A stretch of 53,544 nucleotides of DNA from a bacterium HR15. Lineage in GTDB: Bacteria; Armatimonadota; Fimbriimonadia; Fimbriimonadales; GBS-DC. Below, piece by piece: positions 15,925 to 24,140 of this stretch. The stretch's first letter is position 1, and each line of letters begins with the position of its first letter. The notes under the pieces were generated by a model that ran no database searches, was not told the origin of the DNA, and saw only the letters and a list, made by a program, of their open reading frames with translations. The translations under genes were made by a program, and so were the position numbers. Where the stretch lies: assembly GCA_002898555.1 (NCBI GenBank), contig BEHR01000028.1, forward strand, positions 1 through 53,544. Direction: 5' to 3'.

Positions 15925-17511
15925 ATGATGCGACAGATGGCACTTGCGCTAAGCGTTTTATTGGGCATCGCGGCATGGGCGCAGAATCTGGAGGCAGGAG
16001 CTGCGGCAAACAAGATTACTCCGAGCAAACAGGTCTACTTGGCAGGCTATTCGCCCAACCGCCCCAACACAGGGGGCGTCCACGACGATATTTGGGTGCG
16101 CGCTCTCGTGCTGCAGATTGGGCAGGAACGCATCGCCATCGCGGTGTGCGACCTGCTGGGGCTGCTGCGCGACGATGTGCAGCGAATCCGCCAGCGTGTC
16201 CGCTCCGTGCCACCTCATCGCGTGATTGTTGCCAGCACGCATGTGCACTCCGCCCCAGACACCATAGGGCTATGGGGACCGCAGCCGACCGTCTCTGGAC
16301 GCGATAACCACTATGTGGATTTCGTCGTCGAAACGGTTGCCCGCACCATCGACGAAGCTGCCAGTAAACTTCAGCCCGCCACCATCGGCTTCGCCAAGAC
16401 GCGCGTGGAAGGCATTTCCTACAACTATCGGGTGAAGGAGATCCTGGACCCGGAGGCAGCGATCTTGCAGGTGCGCAGCAAGGCAAACAATCAGCCCATC
16501 GCCACATTGACCAACTTCGCCTGCCACCCCGAAGTGCTAAACAACGACCAGCTCACTGCCGACTTCCCGAACTGGTTCTATCGCACGATCGAAGCCAATG
16601 GGGGCGGCGTGGCGATTTTTGCGAACGGCGCGCTGGGCGGTATGGTCTCGCCTGCCGAGAACCCGAATTATCAAGGCGAGAAAGGCAAGGACTGGGCACG
16701 CGCTGAACGGATGGGAACCTTGCTCGCCACCAAGACGCTGGAAGCGATCCGTAGCGCGAATTTCAGCGATCATGTGGTCTTCACCCATCGGCACCAGACC
16801 TTCACTGTCCCGTTGGAGAACGAGCGGTTCAAACAGGCGTTGGCAATAGGGGTCATCCCGAAGGGCGAATCGTTGCAGAACGACACGCTTACCACTGAGG
16901 CGCACCTCTTTCAGATTGGCGAGGCGGTATTTTTCACCATGCCGGGCGAAGTGCTGCCCAACATCGGCTTCCTGCTCAAGAAGCACCTCAGCGCGTATGG
17001 TGACCCTGTGTTCCTCATCGGGCTGGGCAACGACGAGCTGGGCTATATCCTCTGCGAGGAGGATTACTGGCTCGATCTTTACGAGTACGAGCGCAGCATG
17101 TCGGTCGGCTCCCAGATTGGGGAGAAACTCGTGGCAACCGCCAAACAACTCAGCGAGGGGTTGACCCCGCTGGCAAAAGGGACAGGAGGTGAGCGTGTGG
17201 CCCAGGTCGAAGCCGAACTGCAGAAATATGTGGGGCGGTTCCGTCCGGAGCGTGCGGGCGCGCTGAAGGCAACCTATCGGTTCCTGTTGGAGGGCGCGGG
17301 TGAATACTACCTCCGCATCGCCGAGGGCAAGGCGACCCTCAGCAAAGAGGGCAATCCTGCGGAGGTACAGGTCACCATCCGCGCGCCTGCCCAGGTGTTT
17401 ATCGAGATTATCACAGGCAAGCGCAACGCCCTGGACGCCTACAACACAGGAGAACTGCAAGTGGAGGGCGATATCGGACTGGCACAATACCTACTCTATG
17501 TGTTCGAGTAG
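15925..17511 (+). CDS. Neutral/alkaline ceramidase-like hydrolase fused to an SCP2-like domain
   Basis: 528 residues from ATG 15925, with GGAGGTGAG about 10 nt upstream. The signal peptide ends near AWAQ. Residues about 20-400 match the N-terminal neutral/alkaline ceramidase family: AAANKITPSKQVYLAGY, VASTHVHSAPDT with zinc-ligand His residues, FACHPEVL and ANGALGGMVSP. Residues about 415-528 resemble a sterol-carrier-protein-2 fold (AEVQVTIRAPAQVFIEIITG, ending VEGDIGLAQYLLYVF), a lipid-binding module. Known ceramidases hydrolyse the amide bond of ceramide, but many bacterial relatives have unknown substrates. The fusion suggests an amphipathic lipid substrate. A perfect terminator just downstream points the other way, for the cold-shock gene. 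Confidence 0.75.
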   Translation: MMRQMALALSVLLGIAAWAQNLEAGAAANKITPSKQVYLAGYSPNRPNTGGVHDDIWVRALVLQIGQERIAIAVCDLLGLLRDDVQRIRQRVRSVPPHRVIVASTHVHSAPDTIGLWGPQPTVSGRDNHYVDFVVETVARTIDEAASKLQPATIGFAKTRVEGISYNYRVKEILDPEAAILQVRSKANNQPIATLTNFACHPEVLNNDQLTADFPNWFYRTIEANGGGVAIFANGALGGMVSPAENPNYQGEKGKDWARAERMGTLLATKTLEAIRSANFSDHVVFTHRHQTFTVPLENERFKQALAIGVIPKGESLQNDTLTTEAHLFQIGEAVFFTMPGEVLPNIGFLLKKHLSAYGDPVFLIGLGNDELGYILCEEDYWLDLYEYERSMSVGSQIGEKLVATAKQLSEGLTPLAKGTGGERVAQVEAELQKYVGRFRPERAGALKATYRFLLEGAGEYYLRIAEGKATLSKEGNPAEVQVTIRAPAQVFIEIITGKRNALDAYNTGELQVEGDIGLAQYLLYVFE

Positions 17512-17512
17512 C

Positions 17513-17551
17513 CAAAAAAAAACCAGCGGGGAGTGCGTCTGCACTCCCCGC
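17513..17551 (-). terminator. Rho-independent terminator of the cold-shock gene
   Basis: On the minus strand a perfect 11-bp stem GCGGGGAGTGC/GCACTCCCCGC with a 4-nt loop is followed by a run of nine T. It lies 31 nt after the csp stop. It ends only 2 nt from the ceramidase stop, so it may serve both genes. Confidence 0.9.
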
Positions 17552-17581
17552 CTTCGGTCGCTCCGTCTTCAGACTGCTGAT

Positions 17582-17782
17582 TTACTTCGGGACAACATTG
17601 CGTGCCTGCAAGCCCTTCGGTCCTTGAACAACCTCGAACTCGACCGGCTGCCCCTCGTACAGCGTCCTGTGCCCCTGCATATTGATGGCAGTGTGGTGCA
17701 CAAAGACTTCACGACCGTCGTCGGCTACGATGAAGCCGTAGCCCTTCTGGTCGTTGAACCACTTAACTTTACCCGTGGTCAT
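17582..17782 (-). CDS. Cold-shock protein (CspA family)
   Basis: 66 residues from ATG 17782, with GGAGGATAGTG directly upstream as ribosome binding site. A single OB-fold cold-shock domain has both RNA-binding motifs: GKVKWFNDQKGYGFI (RNP1) and VFVHH (RNP2). These small proteins bind single-stranded RNA and DNA and melt RNA structure, often at low temperature or in stationary phase. The gene is monocistronic: a GGG-TATAAT promoter lies upstream, a leader of about 56 nt holds a hairpin, and a strong terminator lies downstream. Confidence 0.95.
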   Translation of the reverse strand: MTTGKVKWFNDQKGYGFIVADDGREVFVHHTAINMQGHRTLYEGQPVEFEVVQGPKGLQARNVVPK

Positions 17783-17802
17783 CACTATCCTCCTTCCGGG
17801 CG

Positions 17803-17824
17803 CAGATGGACGGGTGACCATCTG
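17803..17824 (-). promoter_or_regulatory. Hairpin in the cold-shock mRNA leader
   Basis: CAGATGG and CCATCTG pair (7 bp, 8-nt loop) in the leader, about 20 nt before the start codon. Leader structures of csp mRNAs control translation by temperature in E. coli; a similar role here is an inference. Confidence 0.45.
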
Positions 17825-17844
17825 TCCCGTTGTGATACATGGGT

Positions 17845-17850
17845 ATTATA
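17845..17850 (-). promoter_or_regulatory. -10 element TATAAT of the cold-shock gene
   Basis: On the minus strand ATAGGG-TATAAT. No TTGACA-like -35 is visible at 16-18 nt. Confidence 0.6.
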
Positions 17851-17935
17851 CCCTATCTGAATCGCGATTCCTGCATTTTGCAACCCCATGCGGGGAGATT
17901 TCGCGGTTTTTGGAGGGGATTTTATCGCGAGATGG

Positions 17936-18439
17936 CTATTGTGCGCCCCTGTGCGCTCGGAACGCGCACAGCCACTGCCCCTGGCAGGTCGCCTCGCCCC
18001 ACATGCCCTCGCCCACTTGCTGGAAAGTCTCTAAGGCACACTCATACTCCTCCTGTACACCGCGCCCGTGATCGAGGCGCACATAGTAGCGCAGATTTTC
18101 TGGAGCATAGTCGTACCAGTAGGGCACCAGCTCGCCTGTATGGATGTCCACCGCATAGCGGGCGACCACATACACATAGGGGAAGACTTGCACAGGCGCG
18201 CGGAAACGGTTGCGATGGAGCCATAAGCCGTAGCCGGAGGCGACACCAATCAGCAACGCACCCAATGCTGCCATGCCTAATGCGCCTCCGAATGCCAGCA
18301 TCAGGGGCGACTCACCTGTGCCTGCGAGCTGCGCGCCACCCATCAACCCCAGCGCAACCGCCAAAAAGCCGCCCAGCCCCAGCAGCATAAAGCCCACAAT
18401 AATCAGCAGGCTCATCCATTCCTGCATGCTGCGTCGCAC
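17936..18439 (-). CDS. Uncharacterised two-helix membrane protein
   Basis: 167 residues. Two long hydrophobic segments (about residues 9-36 and 46-72, the first LLIIVGFMLLGLGGFLAVAL) are separated by a short loop with GESP. A soluble C-terminal part of about 90 residues follows (VARYAVDIHTGELVPYWYDYAP ... YYVRLDHGRGVQEEYECA), rich in Tyr and acidic residues. The topology suggests both helices in the inner membrane with the tail on one side. I do not recognise the family. It lies 78 bp downstream of endonuclease V on the same strand; an alternative start is ATG 18427. Confidence 0.6.
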   Translation of the reverse strand: MRRSMQEWMSLLIIVGFMLLGLGGFLAVALGLMGGAQLAGTGESPLMLAFGGALGMAALGALLIGVASGYGLWLHRNRFRAPVQVFPYVYVVARYAVDIHTGELVPYWYDYAPENLRYYVRLDHGRGVQEEYECALETFQQVGEGMWGEATCQGQWLCAFRAHRGAQ

Positions 18440-18517
18440 GGCAGAATCCCCTCATCTATTTCGATTCGCGTGCGACCCGACAATCTCCTGCTGCAAAGTA
18501 GGAGATTGTGCGCCCCG

Positions 18518-19201
18518 TTATTCAAAGAGACTGGGCTGGCCGCTGTCCGCGACCACCTTCGCTCCGCCTGCTGCCAGATGGGCGAGGCGGGTAGGTTCGG
18601 GTAGGCGGTGATGGCGCACGCAGGTCAGCACGGTGTGAATCGCGCTCTCTAAGGAGATACGATGTCCAATCGAGACAAACAGTGGCGACTGACCTCGCTG
18701 CGTGCGCAGCACCGCGCCGATTACCTCCTCACCTTCTTTGAGGGGTGTCCATGCGCCCGGCTCATCCGGGGGTGGAGCGAAGTGTCCACACAGCCGCGAC
18801 TTGGCGCAGCCAATGGAGGGTTTGTCCAGATAGACACCTAAATGCGTCGCGATGCCCATCCGACGCGGGTGCGAGATCCCATGCCCATCGACCATCAGCA
18901 GATCAGGCGTGAAGTGCAATCTTGTAAGGGCTTCCAGCATCACTGGAGCTTCGCGAAATGCCAGCAAGCCCGGAATGTAGGGGAACTGCACGGGTCGCTC
19001 TGCAACCGCCTGGTCAAGGGGCGTCATGTCGGGATAGCGGACGGCGACCGCCGCGGCGCGTGCCACCGCACCACGAAAGCCCACATCCAGCCCCACAACG
19101 ATAGCCCCTTCTGCAGGCGGCGGACCGTCCAGAACAATCCGCTCACGCAACTGCTGCTGAATCGCAACCGCTTCCTCTGGAGTCACATCCCAACGTTGCA
19201 T
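18518..19201 (-). CDS. nfi: Endonuclease V (deoxyinosine 3'-endonuclease)
   Basis: 227 residues from ATG 19201, the start that matches the family N-terminus ([18 protein letters not shown]). Conserved elements: GLDVGFRG with the first catalytic Asp, [14 protein letters not shown] with the catalytic Glu, [23 protein letters not shown] with the second Asp, and GCAKSRL. Endonuclease V nicks DNA one nucleotide 3' of inosine and so starts repair of deaminated adenine, a common lesion at high temperature. The gene begins 13 nt from the edge of an inverted-repeat element, and its promoter is not obvious. Confidence 0.92.
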   Translation of the reverse strand: MQRWDVTPEEAVAIQQQLRERIVLDGPPPAEGAIVVGLDVGFRGAVARAAAVAVRYPDMTPLDQAVAERPVQFPYIPGLLAFREAPVMLEALTRLHFTPDLLMVDGHGISHPRRMGIATHLGVYLDKPSIGCAKSRLCGHFAPPPDEPGAWTPLKEGEEVIGAVLRTQRGQSPLFVSIGHRISLESAIHTVLTCVRHHRLPEPTRLAHLAAGGAKVVADSGQPSLFE

Positions 19202-19213
19202 GGAACACCTTCG

Positions 19214-19465
19214 CCTTAGAGACTGTTTTAAGAATGGTAAGGGCAGACTGACGCGTCTACCCGAAACTCGCACTGGAGGGCGAGCGTCCCCGCAAGCCGA
19301 CATGCGTGGCGAAGACAGTCCTGTCCCAGCACGGCGTCGGTTGGAACGGCTCGGCGGGAGCCTCGCCCTCCAGATTCGGCTCGGCGGGAGCCTCGCCCTC
19401 CAAAATGCCTTAGCGTGAATGCCTGCTCGTCTCCTTGAACTCCAGTTTTTAAACGGTCTCTTAGG
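19214..19465. repeat. MITE-like element with terminal inverted repeats and internal GGAGGGCGAG repeats
   Basis: Imperfect 24-bp terminal inverted repeats (left 19214-19237, right 19442-19465, 19 of 24 matching; they begin CCTTAGAGAC and CCTAAGAGAC when read inward) enclose about 200 bp. Inside, the GC-rich 26-bp unit appears once forward (19274-19299) and twice, tandemly, in reverse (19347-19372 and 19377-19402). No coding capacity. It fills the 340-bp gap between endonuclease V and L25 genes. Confidence 0.6.
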
Positions 19466-19541
19466 AAAGGATAAAAATTTTGAGAATAAGCTTCCCTTGT
19501 TTACCCGTAAAGCGCAGCAAGGGGAGCTTTTCCACACAGGG

Positions 19542-20162
19542 TTAGCCTGTCTCGCTGGGGGGTGCTTCGGCGGTAATCTCCTCTGCGGCCGCTTCCTCCT
19601 CCACCGCCACCTTCGGTGCAGCAACGGTAGCGATTGTTTCTTCAGGATCGTCCAGCACCTGCACATTGGGTGGCAAGCTCAGGTCGCGCACATGGATCGA
19701 GTCGCCAAACTCTTTGAGCACGCTGAGATCCACCACAATGGCTTCGGGTATATCCTTTGGCAGGCAGCGGACGGTGAGCTTCTCGATGGGGTGGACGAGA
19801 ATACCGCCTGCGCGGACCGCGTCCGATTCCCCGACGAAGGCGATGGGCACTTCAGTCTCGATCGGCTCATCCATTGGCAACGCCCAAAGGCTCACATGGC
19901 GGATGCGGGCGGTAATTGGCTCGCGATCCACCTCGCGCAGCAAGGTCGAGACCCGTTGGCCGTCGAGTTCCACTTCAATCAGGTGTGTCGTGCCCGCCTC
20001 GTGAAGCACCCGCAGCAGCTCACGCTCGTGGAACTGCACAGGTTGCGATTGCCCTCTGCTGTCATAGAGTGCGCCTGGCACGATGCCGTTGCGCAGCAAG
20101 CGCCTCGCTTTTTTGCCAAGCAGGGTGCGCGGTTCCGCTTTCAAATGAAAGCTTTTCGTCAT
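19542..20162 (-). CDS. rplY: Ribosomal protein bL25, long CTC/TL5 type
   Basis: 206 residues from ATG 20162, with GGGAGGTG upstream. The N-terminal L25 domain ([28 protein letters not shown]) binds 5S rRNA. The C-terminal TL5/CTC domain (IPIAFVGES-like, [42 protein letters not shown]) and an acidic Glu/Ala-rich tail match the two-domain form, known from Thermus TL5 and Bacillus CTC. It follows rpoN on the same strand after 37 bp and may be cotranscribed with it. Confidence 0.92.
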   Translation of the reverse strand: MTKSFHLKAEPRTLLGKKARRLLRNGIVPGALYDSRGQSQPVQFHERELLRVLHEAGTTHLIEVELDGQRVSTLLREVDREPITARIRHVSLWALPMDEPIETEVPIAFVGESDAVRAGGILVHPIEKLTVRCLPKDIPEAIVVDLSVLKEFGDSIHVRDLSLPPNVQVLDDPEETIATVAAPKVAVEEEAAAEEITAEAPPSETG

Positions 20163-20199
20163 CGGTTTCACCTCCCAGAGAAGCGAATGTGGGAATAGT

Positions 20200-21603
20200 T
20201 TACCCGATGAGGCGGGCGCGTTCACGCCAGCGTGAGGAGAGGATGCGGTGGCGATTGCGGTATTTGCTGACCGTGCGGCGGGCAATATGAATACCCATTT
20301 CGGCAAGTTTTTGGGCAATTTCAGCATCGGTTAAATAGTGCCCGCTACCCTCATGTTCTTCGATAAGCTGCTGAATCAGGAGAGCGACCCGATAGGAAGC
20401 GTCGAAGAAGATATCCAACGGCACCAGGGTGCCACAAGGCAGCTGCAGCCACTTGTTGCGCACCGCGCGCCCAACGGTGGAACGATGTAGTCCGGTTGCC
20501 TCCGCCAACTCCGCACGAGTCATCGGCTGCAGAAAGCGCGGATCGCCCGTGAACAGGAAAGGGAATTGGCGCTGTACCAGTACCTCCACGATGCGCTTGA
20601 GCGTCTGTTGCCGTTGTTGAAGCGCCTGCAGGAACATGCGGGCGCGACTCACATACTGAAAGATATGCTCGCGCTCCTCGCGCGTTGCATGGCTCCTTTG
20701 CTGACGCACCATCAGATACTGCTCGGCATAACTGGGGCTGAGCCGCACCATGTCAGGCGAGGGACCGCGCAGCTCCACAGCGAGCCCGGCGGGCTTCTTG
20801 TAGCGGATGATAATGTCAGGCTCAGGCGCGGAGTTCTCTTGTATGAACAGGTGGCTCTCATGGAAGCCTGCCGCCGGGTAGGGGGTCAGCTCCCGACGAA
20901 TGAATTGGAGCGCGTCTTGAACCGTTGCTTCATCGAGTTTAAGGCGTCGTGCTACCCGATCGAAACGGGCATGGGCGAAATCATCCCAAGCGTGCTTCAC
21001 TATCCGATAGGTAATCTGGGGCAGGTCAGACCACTCCCTGTTCCCCGACTCGCGCGTCAGGGCTTCCAATTGGAGCAGCAAGCACTCTTGTAGGGTGCGT
21101 GCGCCCACACCGGGCGGATCGCACTGCTGGAGCTGGTGCAGCACCTGTTCCACCACTTCAGGCGAGCAATTGAACTGGAGAGCCACTTCCTCAATATCGG
21201 TATTCAAGTAGCCCCGTTCGTCCAGCGATTCTGCCAAATACTCCGCAATAGGGTGTAGCTCACAGGGCAGGCTAAGCATCAGTTGCTCGCGCACATGCTC
21301 TTTGAACTCCAGTGGCGGTGCGGCAAGCCAGCTGTCGGTATCCGCCATCTCTTCGAAGCTCTCCTCGACTTCTTCCTCTGGTTCACTGGCTTCGAAGGAG
21401 ATCGAAACGGGCTGATGGGAAGGGAGGAAGGATTTGGCATCCTCGGTCAGCTCCAGCGCGGGATTTTCCTCCAGCTCTTGGGCAAGAAGCTGCTCCAGTT
21501 TCTCGATATCCAGTTCCAGCATATGTGCCAACAGCTTGAGTCCAGGACTTGCCTGCACCCCAACTTTGACTTGCGCTTTTGCTCCCACCCTTACTTGGCT
21601 CAT
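20200..21603 (-). CDS. rpoN: RNA polymerase sigma-54 factor
   Basis: 467 residues from ATG 21603, with GGAGG 7 nt upstream. The N-terminal activator-interacting region (LAHMLELDIEKLEQLLAQELEENPALEL) is less Gln-rich than usual. The core-binding region contains GYLNTDIEEVA and CDPPGVGARTLQECLLLQLEAL. The DNA-binding part includes MTRAELAEATGLHRSTVGRAVRNKW and the RpoN box ARRTVSKYRN near the C-terminus (consensus ARRTVAKYRE). Sigma-54 directs polymerase to -24/-12 promoters and requires AAA+ activators; I found neither an activator gene nor a convincing -24/-12 site here. Flagellar genes are frequent targets, and fliD lies at the window edge. Confidence 0.93.
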   Translation of the reverse strand: MSQVRVGAKAQVKVGVQASPGLKLLAHMLELDIEKLEQLLAQELEENPALELTEDAKSFLPSHQPVSISFEASEPEEEVEESFEEMADTDSWLAAPPLEFKEHVREQLMLSLPCELHPIAEYLAESLDERGYLNTDIEEVALQFNCSPEVVEQVLHQLQQCDPPGVGARTLQECLLLQLEALTRESGNREWSDLPQITYRIVKHAWDDFAHARFDRVARRLKLDEATVQDALQFIRRELTPYPAAGFHESHLFIQENSAPEPDIIIRYKKPAGLAVELRGPSPDMVRLSPSYAEQYLMVRQQRSHATREEREHIFQYVSRARMFLQALQQRQQTLKRIVEVLVQRQFPFLFTGDPRFLQPMTRAELAEATGLHRSTVGRAVRNKWLQLPCGTLVPLDIFFDASYRVALLIQQLIEEHEGSGHYLTDAEIAQKLAEMGIHIARRTVSKYRNRHRILSSRWRERARLIG

Positions 21604-21653
21604 GCGAACCTCCGCTCAGCAGACCCAAGGTCCACCCCATATTGCAGTCTGCG

Positions 21654-23069
21654 CTATGAAGCTTTATTCCACACTGGTTTGGATTCTCCTGCTGTTTTGT
21701 GGGGTGATTCGGATATGGAGGGCGATTCTGGCTCTGCGCAGACGCAATTGCGTCCCGCGGCTTTGGCACGGTAGAGCGCACGGTCAGCCGCTTCGATGAG
21801 TTGTTGACGGCTGGTCATCCAGGGCTGCAAAGTGGCCACACCGAAGCTGGCAGTGACGGGACGATGCCTCCACTCAGCTTCTTCGATGGCGCGACGCAGA
21901 CGCTCCGCCACCTGAACCGCCCCTTCCAGATTAGTGAAGGGGAGCGCTATGGCGAACTCCTCGCCACCATACCGTGCCACGAGGTCCGCGTCACGCGCTA
22001 AGTATTTCAAAATCTGTGCCACTTGCCGCAGCACCTCGTCCCCCGCTGGATGCCCGAAGGTGTCGTTGTACTGTTTGAAATGGTCCACATCGACCAGAAC
22101 CAGCGCGAGCGGCTGCGCGTAGCGTTTTGCCTCTATGAACCGTTGCTCCAGAAACTCTTGGAACGCGCGATGGTTAGGGATGCCCGTTAATCCGTCGGTC
22201 TGCGCGAGGCTTTGCAGATGGCGCTCGTATTGCACTCGATCGCTCACATCGACCACCGCGACAATGCCGCCCACGACTTCCCCTGCTGGGTTGCGCAGGG
22301 GGAATGCGCTGCGCACCACATGGATGACCCTCCCTGTGGCATCATAATCCTCCGATTCGATGCCATGCAATGCGCTGCCGCCCAGCACCATTTGCATCAG
22401 GCTTTGCATTCGCGTCGCAGATTCGCCTGTGAAGACGCGTTCGAACATCGAGCGGAACAGCACCTCCGTTTTCGGATAGCCGTAGAGTCGTTCCGCCGCC
22501 TGATTCCATTCGTGCAAAATGCCCTGCTCGTCAAAGGTGAAACAGGGGATTGGCAGGTTCTCGAATAGCTCCGAGAAGCGACGATTCGCGAACTCGATAA
22601 GGCGAAAGGAATGCTCCAACTGCTCTGCTTGGGAACGCAGTTCCTCATTTAGCTCCTGCAGTTGTCGCTTCTGCTCCTGCAAGTGTTGTTCAGCGTTGAG
22701 GATGCGTTGGGCGACGCGGAGGCGTGCGTGCAGCTCATCGGGAGCGACGGGTTTACATACGAAGTCGTCTGCGCCTGCTTCCAGCGCCGCGATGCGGTCC
22801 TCCTTCTGGTCGCGTGCAGTGAGCAGGATGATGTAGGTGTAGTTTTCCTGCAATTGCTCTCGCAGTCGGCGACAAAGTTCCAGCCCATCCATTTCGGGCA
22901 TCATCCAGTCGGTGATGACCAGGGGCACAGGCTGTTGCTGGTAGATCGCCCATGCTTGCTTGCCGTCATGGGCGACCTGCACTTCATAACCTGCTTGGCG
23001 CAGCAGCCGCTCTAACACGCGCGCTGCCACGCGGTCGTCCTCTGCCACCAATGCATGCTTATCCCACAT
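21654..23069 (-). CDS. Response regulator with PAS and GGDEF domains (probable diguanylate cyclase)
   Basis: 471 residues. The receiver domain (1-125) has ALVAEDDRVAARV, phosphoacceptor Asp in VITDWMMPEMDG, and Lys in FVCKPVAPDELHAR. A coiled coil (EQHLQEQKRQLQELNEELRS) leads to a PAS domain (about 175-290) with IPCFTFDEQGILHEWNQAA. The GGDEF domain follows (about 305-450), with LTGIPNHRAFQEFL and active site ARYGGEEF. The product-inhibition I-site RDAD is present five residues before GGEEF, so feedback by c-di-GMP is likely. It makes c-di-GMP from two GTP; an HD-GYP protein at 51798..53144 could degrade it. No clear Shine-Dalgarno. Confidence 0.88.
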   Translation of the reverse strand: MWDKHALVAEDDRVAARVLERLLRQAGYEVQVAHDGKQAWAIYQQQPVPLVITDWMMPEMDGLELCRRLREQLQENYTYIILLTARDQKEDRIAALEAGADDFVCKPVAPDELHARLRVAQRILNAEQHLQEQKRQLQELNEELRSQAEQLEHSFRLIEFANRRFSELFENLPIPCFTFDEQGILHEWNQAAERLYGYPKTEVLFRSMFERVFTGESATRMQSLMQMVLGGSALHGIESEDYDATGRVIHVVRSAFPLRNPAGEVVGGIVAVVDVSDRVQYERHLQSLAQTDGLTGIPNHRAFQEFLEQRFIEAKRYAQPLALVLVDVDHFKQYNDTFGHPAGDEVLRQVAQILKYLARDADLVARYGGEEFAIALPFTNLEGAVQVAERLRRAIEEAEWRHRPVTASFGVATLQPWMTSRQQLIEAADRALYRAKAAGRNCVCAEPESPSISESPHKTAGESKPVWNKAS

Positions 23070-23217
23070 CGTATCGTGGATGGTTATTCCATATTGAACG
23101 GGAGATTATGATGGGGAAGTTGGAGGCGTGTCGTCGATGGGCAAAAGGATGTCGTCGAGGCGTTAGCCTATTTGCCTCCTTTTATGCCATCCTTTAGGGT
23201 GATGGAGGTAGGAGGCG

Positions 23218-24054
23218 ATGCGAGCGATAGCAACTTGGATAGGGCTGATGAGCGTGTTGGCGTCGCTATGGGCGCAACAGAGTTATCAGGCGCGACCGAC
23301 CGATGATGTCTGGTACTATGACAATGCCTTCAATCCGGGCTTGACGGCGATTCTGCGCTGTTGGGGCGATGGCACTCATGCGGTGGATCCCACAGGGGCG
23401 CGTCCCGCGCTGAACTTTTCCTACTCGCTTGCTAAGTGGAGCCTTGCCTCGTTTCGGGCAGGGGTGAACTATCAGTTGCTGGAGGCGCGGCTTATCGTGA
23501 CGCAGACACAGCCGCCGGGCTACACGGCTGAAGAGGGCACGCAGTACCCGCTGGAGGCGCGCGACTTGAGCCACACGAACTTCAGCGAAGCTACATGGGA
23601 TTATAATGCCTCTGACAACCCCTACCCTGGCGCCACGATTTTCGGCACCGGTTCGATGGCCAACTACCGTCTCGACGCGCCCTTCGCTATTCCGATAGAC
23701 CTGCTCGCGAACGGCGATGCGTTCGAAACCTATTTCAATCAAGCGGTTAGCACCACAGGCGAACTGGGCATCGCCTTCGTTTCCACGATGAACCCGGCAC
23801 AGCAAGGCGGTACGCGCTTTTATCGGTTCTACTCACGCAATGATGCTGGTGGGCGCGGTCCCCTGCTGCAGCTGGTCTATCGTGTGGCAGGTGATGTGAA
23901 CGGCGATGGCTGTGCTGACGATGCCGATCTGCTCAGTGTGCTGTTTCACTTCGGTCAGACCGGGTCCGACCTGCCCGAGGATCTAAATCGCGACGGGATA
24001 GTAGACGACGCCGACCTCTTGATGGTGCTGTTCAATTTCGGCAATGGGTGCTGA
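23218..24054 (+). CDS. Secreted protein with DNRLRE-like region and C-terminal dockerin-like domain
   Basis: 278 residues from ATG 23218, with GGAGGCG upstream. Signal peptide through about residue 20 (SLWAQ). The central part (about 25-225) looks like a beta-sandwich of the DNRLRE type: [17 protein letters not shown] at the front, [15 protein letters not shown], and [21 protein letters not shown] before the tail. The last about 54 residues are two calcium loops ([17 protein letters not shown] and [17 protein letters not shown]) ending in FGNGC. The tail is closely related to that of the WD40 protein at 1621..3648, including Cys after the first loop and at the C-terminus. It is probably cell-surface or secreted; function unknown. 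Confidence 0.75.
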   Translation: MRAIATWIGLMSVLASLWAQQSYQARPTDDVWYYDNAFNPGLTAILRCWGDGTHAVDPTGARPALNFSYSLAKWSLASFRAGVNYQLLEARLIVTQTQPPGYTAEEGTQYPLEARDLSHTNFSEATWDYNASDNPYPGATIFGTGSMANYRLDAPFAIPIDLLANGDAFETYFNQAVSTTGELGIAFVSTMNPAQQGGTRFYRFYSRNDAGGRGPLLQLVYRVAGDVNGDGCADDADLLSVLFHFGQTGSDLPEDLNRDGIVDDADLLMVLFNFGNGC

Positions 24055-24064
24055 AACCTGACCA

Positions 24065-24108
24065 CAGAGGGCACGGAGCAAAACTCTCTGCGCACTCTGT
24101 GCCCTCTG
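24065..24108. repeat. Imperfect inverted repeat in a short intergenic gap
   Basis: CAGAGGGCACGGAG and CTCTGTGCCCTCTG can pair with one mismatch across a 16-nt loop. It may be a member of a dispersed repeat family or a terminator for the upstream gene; there is no U-tract. Confidence 0.55.
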
Positions 24109-24140
24109 GGGTGAACTCCTTAACAGGGAGATGGATCGTC

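Noticed and set aside
19455-19500. Further copy of the A/T palindrome (AAGGATAAAAATTTTGAGAATAAG)
   Set aside because: It has the A/T-rich run but not the GACCC/GGGTC and CTCTG/CAGAG parts that define the family.
20566-21093. Plus-strand reading frame opposite rpoN
   Set aside because: Antisense shadow: no ribosome site and no family resemblance, while rpoN is complete on the other strand.
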